Shown in pieces: positions 62,299 to 64,000 of a stretch of DNA of 64,000 nt. The stretch is from Hahella sp. HNIBRBA332 (GTDB lineage Bacteria; Pseudomonadota; Gammaproteobacteria; Pseudomonadales; Oleiphilaceae), in the NCBI RefSeq assembly GCF_030719035.1, contig NZ_CP132203.1, forward strand, positions 4,544,501 to 4,608,500, in the 5' to 3' direction. The stretch's first letter is position 1. Every line of letters starts with the position of its first letter. Under the pieces are notes generated by a model, which was not told where the DNA came from, made no database searches, and worked only from the letters and a program-made list of their open reading frames with translations. A program made the translations under genes and the position numbers.

Positions 62299-64000
62299 CT
62301 ACAAGCCTCTCCAATAGTTAAAGTAGTCAACAAATATTTTTTTATCGGCCTCGTTCAGCCCAAGCTTATTTGCTTGCCAAATATTTGTGGATGTAGCAAA
62401 AACTTCTTTTTCTTGCAAAGTAAAAGTTCTTTCCCATGCACTCCGAGCCCTATAATGATTAAAAACTTTTTCATATGTACTTGTAGGAACAGGGAGATTC
62501 AAACTTTTCAGCACTTTGTTAAACTGTCTCAAATGTCTAACTTCATGAAGAATTGTTAGAGCCATAATATCGCTATTTCCGAATTGTTTATTCAAAGAAA
62601 TACTAGGACTCTTTCCTGTCAACGAAAAATATCCCATATCACCAGGGCTATTAAAGTTTTTGTGCCTTACCGAGTCAAACAACTCTCTTGTTTTCAATGC
62701 ATACTCACTCCCAAAAGCCTCTTCAATTCTTGAAAAAGAAGCCTCGACCTGCTTGTCATAGGGTATTGCAATAAATGACTTATCAATCGTACCAACATGC
62801 TTTCCTCGCATAAAAGTACTATCTGCGCCCCCCCCTATTCCCTCCAGCTTCCTTGCAAGCACAGAATTTACTCTTGCAGAAACTCTCGCTCCTACTTTCT
62901 CCAGACTGAATAGCCCACCGATAGTACTAATCCCCTCATAACTTGCAGCCCCCAAGAGTTCTTGATCGTTGATATAAAGCTCATCTACTTGGAAGGGGGC
63001 CTCATAGCCCAAAGCTTTAGCTCCTATATTATAAAACTCCAATGGCGAGCTCTTAACCAACATATTGAACATCGACGCCATATTGTTGTAGTGGGTTTTT
63101 CCTACGCCGATGGCGCCATCCCAATAACTCCCTTCAACACCTCTTTCTCCCAGTGCCGTAATATTTGGAAAGATTGCTTCTTTCACGCTATCAAGCGTGA
63201 TGCCACTAAAGAGTTCAGATATTCTAGACATCATCGAGCTTTCTTCTGGGAATAATGTCTGACTGAAGTCCAGTTTCAGTAAAGCGTCGCTTATCAACAG
63301 CTCAACTCCAGAGTCTACATCCTTTTGAAATTCACCGAGCAAACTGTCAGTCTCGTCCCTCTCCTGAAGATAATTAAGCTCATACGCCGGGCCGACCGGC
63401 CCCTCACCATCCAGGCTCGCTATCCCATACTTATACAGATAATCGTCCGAATAAGACTTTTCAGTCGCGCTCACTGTAGCAGCCGAGCTTTGTTGACTCT
63501 CCTTAGCAACTCCCGACAACGCCAAACCTCCCAACGTACTACCAACAACCCCCGCGATCATTCCCACATAGTCAGGGCGATAGTCTTCGCTGTCATAGAC
63601 CGCTACGCGAACGGCTTCAGATACTGCGCCGGCGGTGAGGCCTTGGACAACGTCTCTGGCGATACTGGAATTTTTAATGCTGCTAGGAAGCAGACCGTCG
63701 ACATAGCCCTGTAGGCCTTTGTTGTAAAATGCATTTTCATCGCCGACGCCAATGCCGCTCATTACTGAGGCGGCGGCGAAGCTGGTGGCGACGTCTCTCC
63801 AGCGGAAGGTGGTGGGGAGATTGGTGGCTTTGCCAGCCAAGTAGTTGGAGCCAACTGCGGCACCAGCTGTAGCAGCGTTTTGCGCCCATTGGTCCCATCC
63901 GTTTACTTTGACATAGCTATTGGCGCCCGCGGTCGCCGCGCCAGTCAGTCCCGAGCGTACGGCGCCTCGAAGAGAAAAGTGTTCTTGCAGTCCAAACTCT
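62299..64000 (-). CDS. polymorphic toxin, C-terminal part with HExxH metallopeptidase-like tip
   Basis: The frame is open to the window edge, so only the C-terminal 567 residues are seen; a TTG inside (63840) is not a true start. The upstream part is Gly/Ala-rich with repeated small helices (GLTGAATAGAN, WRDVATSFAAASVMSG), the trunk end seen in long RHS, LysM or contact-dependent toxins. The last 170 residues, from about 62820, form the tip with zinc motif HEVRH (codons 62545-62533), followed about 45 residues later by Q-E-K-E-V-F-A, which could supply the third Glu ligand. Tip DNA is visibly AT-richer than the trunk. The likely role is an injected or contact-delivered protease toxin. The delivery system is outside the window. 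Confidence 0.7.
   Translation of the reverse strand, partial: EFGLQEHFSLRGAVRSGLTGAATAGANSYVKVNGWDQWAQNAATAGAAVGSNYLAGKATNLPTTFRWRDVATSFAAASVMSGIGVGDENAFYNKGLQGYVDGLLPSSIKNSSIARDVVQGLTAGAVSEAVRVAVYDSEDYRPDYVGMIAGVVGSTLGGLALSGVAKESQQSSAATVSATEKSYSDDYLYKYGIASLDGEGPVGPAYELNYLQERDETDSLLGEFQKDVDSGVELLISDALLKLDFSQTLFPEESSMMSRISELFSGITLDSVKEAIFPNITALGERGVEGSYWDGAIGVGKTHYNNMASMFNMLVKSSPLEFYNIGAKALGYEAPFQVDELYINDQELLGAASYEGISTIGGLFSLEKVGARVSARVNSVLARKLEGIGGGADSTFMRGKHVGTIDKSFIAIPYDKQVEASFSRIEEAFGSEYALKTRELFDSVRHKNFNSPGDMGYFSLTGKSPSISLNKQFGNSDIMALTILHEVRHLRQFNKVLKSLNLPVPTSTYEKVFNHYRARSAWERTFTLQEKEVFATSTNIWQANKLGLNEADKKIFVDYFNYWRGL

Noticed and set aside
1..64000. CRISPR array, rRNA genes, tmRNA gene, replication origin
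   Set aside because: I saw no regularly spaced direct repeats, no rRNA-like sequence, no tmRNA next to smpB and no DnaA-box cluster.

Overview
The window looks like the chromosome of a marine gammaproteobacterium of the Hahella/Oceanospirillales type. I infer this from protein style and gene order: a Pseudomonas-type Fur without the CxxC pair, the tpiA-secG-tRNA-Leu / rimP-nusA-infB-rbfA-truB-rpsO-pnp order, grpE-dnaK-dnaJ-dapB-carAB-greA, and an IS256-type element. No database search was possible, so the genus is a guess.

Region 1 (1-5.7 kb): the tail of an FtsX-type permease, a periplasmic solute-binding protein, a small HNH protein, the thioredoxin-like co-chaperone CnoX (YbbN), a YbaK-type tRNA-editing protein, and a Lon-family protease with a plausible heat-shock (sigma-32) promoter. 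Region 2 (6.1-11.1 kb): a complete branched-chain amino acid ABC transporter, livJ-HMGF, with a terminator between the binding protein and the membrane/ATPase genes. Region 3 (11.1-14.7 kb): a DUF4105/DUF3015 pair and a lipoprotein-like alpha/beta hydrolase.

Region 4 (14.7-43.1 kb) is a long housekeeping block, mostly on the minus strand. It holds translation and RNA-turnover genes (rimP to pnp), tRNA-Leu(GAG) behind tpiA-secG, glmM-folP-ftsH-rlmE with divergent yhbY, greA-carB-carA, dapB, and the grpE-dnaK-dnaJ chaperone set. grpE has a strong sigma-32-like promoter and lies divergent to recN, which carries LexA boxes, so heat-shock and SOS control sit back to back. fur and bamE are divergent. 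Region 5 (43.6-53 kb): RnfH, RatA, a sodium:solute symporter, smpB, a wax-ester/diacylglycerol acyltransferase, and a MacA-MacB-outer-membrane-factor efflux operon.

Region 6 (53-64 kb) is accessory. It has a secreted transglutaminase-elicitor-like protein with a PPC domain, a gene-poor 757-bp stretch with a nested inverted repeat, a solute-binding protein, and a TetR regulator divergent from an ABC transmembrane protein with no ATPase; two near-identical operators lie between these last two. A Cys-rich beta-propeller-like protein follows, then an intact IS256-family element with an 8-bp target duplication. The window ends in the C-terminal part of a large polymorphic toxin (it runs off the edge) with an HExxH metallopeptidase-like tip. 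After the toxin come a translationally coupled candidate immunity gene, a frameshifted pentapeptide-repeat gene and a possible small gene relic. This toxin cassette is the most promising place for an undescribed system.
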